Below, one piece after another: positions 7,469 through 12,500 of a stretch of 12,500 nt of DNA. The position numbers and the translations under genes are program-made. Source of the stretch: Cristatella mucedo (Eukaryota > Bryozoa > Phylactolaemata > Cristatellidae); the NCBI GenBank assembly GCA_009760855.2, contig WPIO01000196.1:1-12500 (forward strand), in the 5' to 3' direction. The first letter of the stretch is position 1. Each line of letters begins with the position of its first letter. The notes beneath the pieces were generated by a model, which worked only from the letters and a program-made list of their open reading frames with translations, made no database searches and was not told the DNA's origin.

Positions 7469-7497
7469 ATTATTATTATAATAATTATTATTATTAT
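7469..7497. repeat. (ATT)n / (ATA)n trinucleotide tract
   Basis: Imperfect TATTATTATTATAATAATTATTATTATTAT. It lies at the 3' side (minus strand) of the tRNA-like sequence at 7499-7572 and could be the A/T-rich tail of that element. Confidence 0.88.
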
Positions 7498-7498
7498 C

Positions 7499-7572
7499 AT
7501 AGCAGCAGAGATCGAACCTCTCACAGTGAAATCGAGCACAACAGCTTAATCGTATAAGTAAAATTAAAATCA
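7499..7572 (-). ncRNA. tRNA-like SINE head followed by an (AAT)n tail
   Basis: On the minus strand a B-box-like GGTTCGATCTC (7510-7520) follows a D-loop-like CGATTAAGC about 35-40 nt upstream. The T-arm region is GAGAGGTTCGATCTCTGC, in which GAGAG can pair loosely with CTCTG. Immediately 3' of it on the minus strand is an (ATA/AAT)n tract, as expected for a tRNA-derived SINE with a trinucleotide tail. The A box is weak and the acceptor stem is not clearly paired, so a functional tRNA is unlikely. Confidence 0.42.
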
Positions 7573-7830
7573 AGTGCAGATCCGTGTGATCATATACTCA
7601 GGATTACACGAGCTGCTTAGACTCAAAGCTCCTAATTTTCTATGTTCGCTATCGACCGTCGCTCCCGCAGGGGACTAAGCTGTGGATAATAATGATAATA
7701 CATTTGATGAAGCCACCTCAGAGAACTCAATCTGTTTTCTAGGCCTTTATTGACATTTGCCATTTGACCTTTGCACTTGTGGATGACCACCGAAGGCCCG
7801 CAGCAACTCACAGCCGAGAGAGGTGACAGA
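7573..7830. other. no feature recognised
   Basis: Mixed-composition sequence with no gene, tRNA box or mobile-element motif that I can support. Confidence 0.4.
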
Positions 7831-9045
<1,215 letters not shown>

Positions 9046-9477
9046 ACCCAACAGCCGAGCTTGCTCACATGTGTCTCCATCGTCTCCATCTTCTTCCGGT
9101 GAAGAGAAGTTCGCGCCGCCAGGCGGCAGAAGTTCACGCCTCGCTCGCTCGCTCTCCTTTCATCCGAACAGCGAGCGAACCAGGCGTGCGAACACCGCGC
9201 GTGGCTTTGGTACCAGCCACTAGGGAAGGCCGTTTAACGAGTCGAGATGGCATGCGACCGCACGTTCCTTATGCAATATTTGCTCAGAAATCTTTCATGA
9301 AAACGCTGCTTAGCATGAACTTTAACATGAAGGCCGTTCGTTCTGCAGCACTGTTTGCGTTCCGCGCGTCGCATCGATCGTCGCGAGGATATCGGAGCGC
9401 CCCCGACATCGGCACGCTGGTCGCTGGCACTTTTATCATCCTCTCAATTGACTACTAAAGAACGCGGAGCTTCTGGC

Positions 9478-9491
9478 GTTGCCCAGGCAAC
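9478..9491. promoter_or_regulatory. RFX-type X-box palindrome
   Basis: GTTGCCCAGGCAAC is a perfect 6-bp inverted repeat (GTTGCC/GGCAAC) with a 2-bp CA spacer, the consensus layout of an X-box bound by RFX transcription factors. In metazoans these sites mark promoters of ciliary genes, among others. Its location in a CpG-rich interval supports the reading. A chance match is possible, and the target gene is not visible in the window. Confidence 0.5.
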
Positions 9492-9768
9492 AACTGACTG
9501 ACCGAGGACTGACATTTACGACGTGTCGCGTCCGAACCGCGTCGCCGTTGACTCACTAACCAGCTTAGCTTTAGACGTCTGCATTGGTAGGGGCTCAATA
9601 CGCCGCTCCGGACGCCGCGGTGTTCAAAATGCTTCGGGGAACCATCGTAGCCAATACTCTCCGCTCTAGGCCCGCGTGCAATAAGTAGGTTATCCATATG
9701 CGTCGAGGAGTACTTCGCAGTACCTGGCAGGAAGGCTCGCGAGTGAGCAGCGCAGACGCCCGTCGTTA

Positions 9769-9800
9769 GTCACGTGAGCTGACGTACGCCGCGACGTCAG
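9769..9800. promoter_or_regulatory. E-box and CRE-like cluster
   Basis: GTCACGTGAG (CACGTG E-box at 9771-9776) is followed by TGACGTAC at 9780-9787 and CGACGTCAG at 9792-9800, which reads TGACGTCG on the other strand. One bHLH-type and two ATF/CREB-type sites thus fall in 32 bp. Binding is inferred from motif similarity alone. Confidence 0.4.
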
Positions 9801-9930
9801 AGGCCGGATATGATGCTTCCGCTGAGCCCCCTCCACAGGGGTCGGTATCGACTAGTACAGGGGAGCGGACCACCTCCGGTTGGCGTAGGCGATACGGGAG
9901 AAGAGCCGTTTTCAATCGTTGGCGATAAGA

Positions 9931-10785
<855 letters not shown>

Positions 10786-11442
10786 TGATGTCATGTGCGG
10801 TTCACACATATACCCTAACTTAATAATTTAATACTTAATTCAAAAATGTATCACAAATAAACATATAATTCAGGGACTACAGGCAATATAGCTGCCATAA
10901 TCTAATGACCGCTTTGGCATGGAGACTTTTTAATCGTCACATCCAGCGTATCGACCACTGCAGAGGATTTTTCACTGGACTCACGATCCAATTCATGGCA
11001 TCTAGACTTTATAATATTACAACTAAAAAGGACTATACAAAATAAAAACCACTCGATTTAACAGCATTGTTTTTAATGCAGCGGATAGCGATAGTGGCAT
11101 TAAGTCTTTCTGTAGCTTTCCATGCACACAATTGCCTACTGAAGGAATGAAACTTACTAAACCTACGACCTGCTTCGTAAAGTTCAATCAGTCGCCTTAC
11201 CGCTGGGGCCACAATCGATCTGTAGCACTCTACGATGGAACACTTGGTCCGTGCACTGGCTGCTACATCAACATTGGGCGACTATAAATTACCCTGTGAA
11301 ATTACCTGGTGAGCTGCTGCCCAAGAGATGATGAGCTCATCAGCAGACACTTTCGAGCTCCTACTCGTTGACATATGCAGCAAGTTCGAAACAAGTTCGC
11401 CACCATGTTGGTTAGGAATCTTCACTCGCTTATGATTTGAAA

Positions 11443-11443
<1 letters not shown>
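10786..11443. other. unassigned interval, no gene recognised
   Basis: AT-rich at first (10810-10870), then mixed. No ORF of useful length lies on either strand, and there is no tRNA box or mobile-element tail. TGATGAGCTCATCA at 11329-11342 is a perfect 14-bp palindrome. Flanking CTGCTG and CAGCAG allow an alternative hairpin. Otherwise I see nothing. Confidence 0.45.

Positions 11444-11477
<34 letters not shown>
11444..11477. repeat. (AT)n microsatellite
   Basis: About 16 uninterrupted AT units, located about 120 bp before the CAG array. Confidence 0.95.
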
Positions 11478-11478
<1 letters not shown>

Positions 11479-11598
11479 TGTTAATAGAAGCAAATACGAT
11501 ACTAATAAAATATCTGTATAGGCCACTAAGAGAAGTGTCGATCTCTTTCGGTGTGCTTGCATGTACTGGAAAAGAAGCAATCGAGTAGGGATAATATG

Positions 11599-12500
<902 letters not shown>

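Larger units (their letters stand above)
9046..9930. promoter_or_regulatory. CpG-rich interval with clustered promoter-type motifs
   Basis: This 0.9-kb interval is rich in CG dinucleotides by eye compared with the left half. It holds an ETS/GABP-type core CTTCCGGT at 9093-9100 (ACCGGAAG on the minus strand) and a GC dyad GCCGCCAGGCGGC at 9115-9127. It also holds a (CTCG)n patch near 9140-9154, a palindromic X-box at 9478-9491, and an E-box plus CRE-like sites at 9769-9800. Such a mix is typical of metazoan promoters, but no coding exon can be tied to it. A 129-codon frame (9069-9458, +) is unrecognised. The regulatory role is inferred from motifs and composition only. Confidence 0.4.

Noticed and set aside
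9069-9458. 129-codon plus-strand frame in the CpG-rich interval
   Set aside because: No recognisable domain. The ATG lies close to the CAGA array, and the open length is unremarkable for GC-rich sequence. A first exon cannot be excluded but is not supported.

Overview
The window looks like non-coding, repeat-rich nuclear DNA from a eukaryote, most likely an invertebrate metazoan. I found no intact protein-coding gene that I can support. Four things point this way. Three decayed C-terminal tails of non-LTR retrotransposons (LINEs of the CR1/L2/Rex1-like kind) carry the WNSLP-type motif. Three tRNA-like RNA polymerase III heads of SINE type are present. Microsatellites of many kinds ((AG)n, (CA)n, (TA)n, (CAGA)n, (ATT)n, (CAG)n) fill roughly a fifth of the window. 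There are no operons, ribosome binding sites or dense ORFs. I cannot name the species; ticks and other chelicerates, molluscs including cephalopods, and other invertebrates would all be compatible.

Layout, left half. Positions 1-623 are AT-rich and featureless apart from an A-rich tract. A (TA/TACA)n tract at 624-706 abuts a + strand LINE 3' end (707-1130), followed by an AG-rich tail. Positions 1191-3050 hold two short duplications (1625-1700 and 1872-1942) and otherwise nothing I recognise. Positions 3340-3740 are strikingly purine-rich. Two divergent tRNA-like heads lie at 3822-3896 (-) and 4017-4095 (+), followed by an 8-bp minisatellite at 4211-4279. A decayed minus-strand LINE tail lies at 5365-5520, and a (CA)n-(TA)n block at 5574-5726.

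Layout, right half. Positions 5740-6460 are GC-richer, with a 10-bp-stem inverted repeat, a C13 run and a GC-box/CCAAT pair. A second + strand LINE tail lies at 6819-7187 and continues into a 3' non-coding tail. An (ATT)n tract next to a minus-strand tRNA-like head follows at 7469-7572. Three long purine-strand arrays lie at 7831-8128, 8752-9045 and 10196-10785. Between the last two is a CpG-rich interval (about 9046-9930) with a palindromic RFX-type X-box, an ETS site, and an E-box/CRE cluster. This is the best candidate for a regulatory region. The window ends inside a (CAG)n array of at least 902 bp (11599-12500). Its interruptions are confined to its first 204 bp, and it is preceded directly by an in-frame ATG.

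The long translations across the AG, CAGA and CAG arrays (Leu-Ser, Arg-Glu, poly-Leu) are products of stop-free simple repeats and are not annotated as genes. I found no convincing new molecular system. The points most worth checking are the CAG array, the X-box/CpG-rich interval, and the relationship between the LINE tails.
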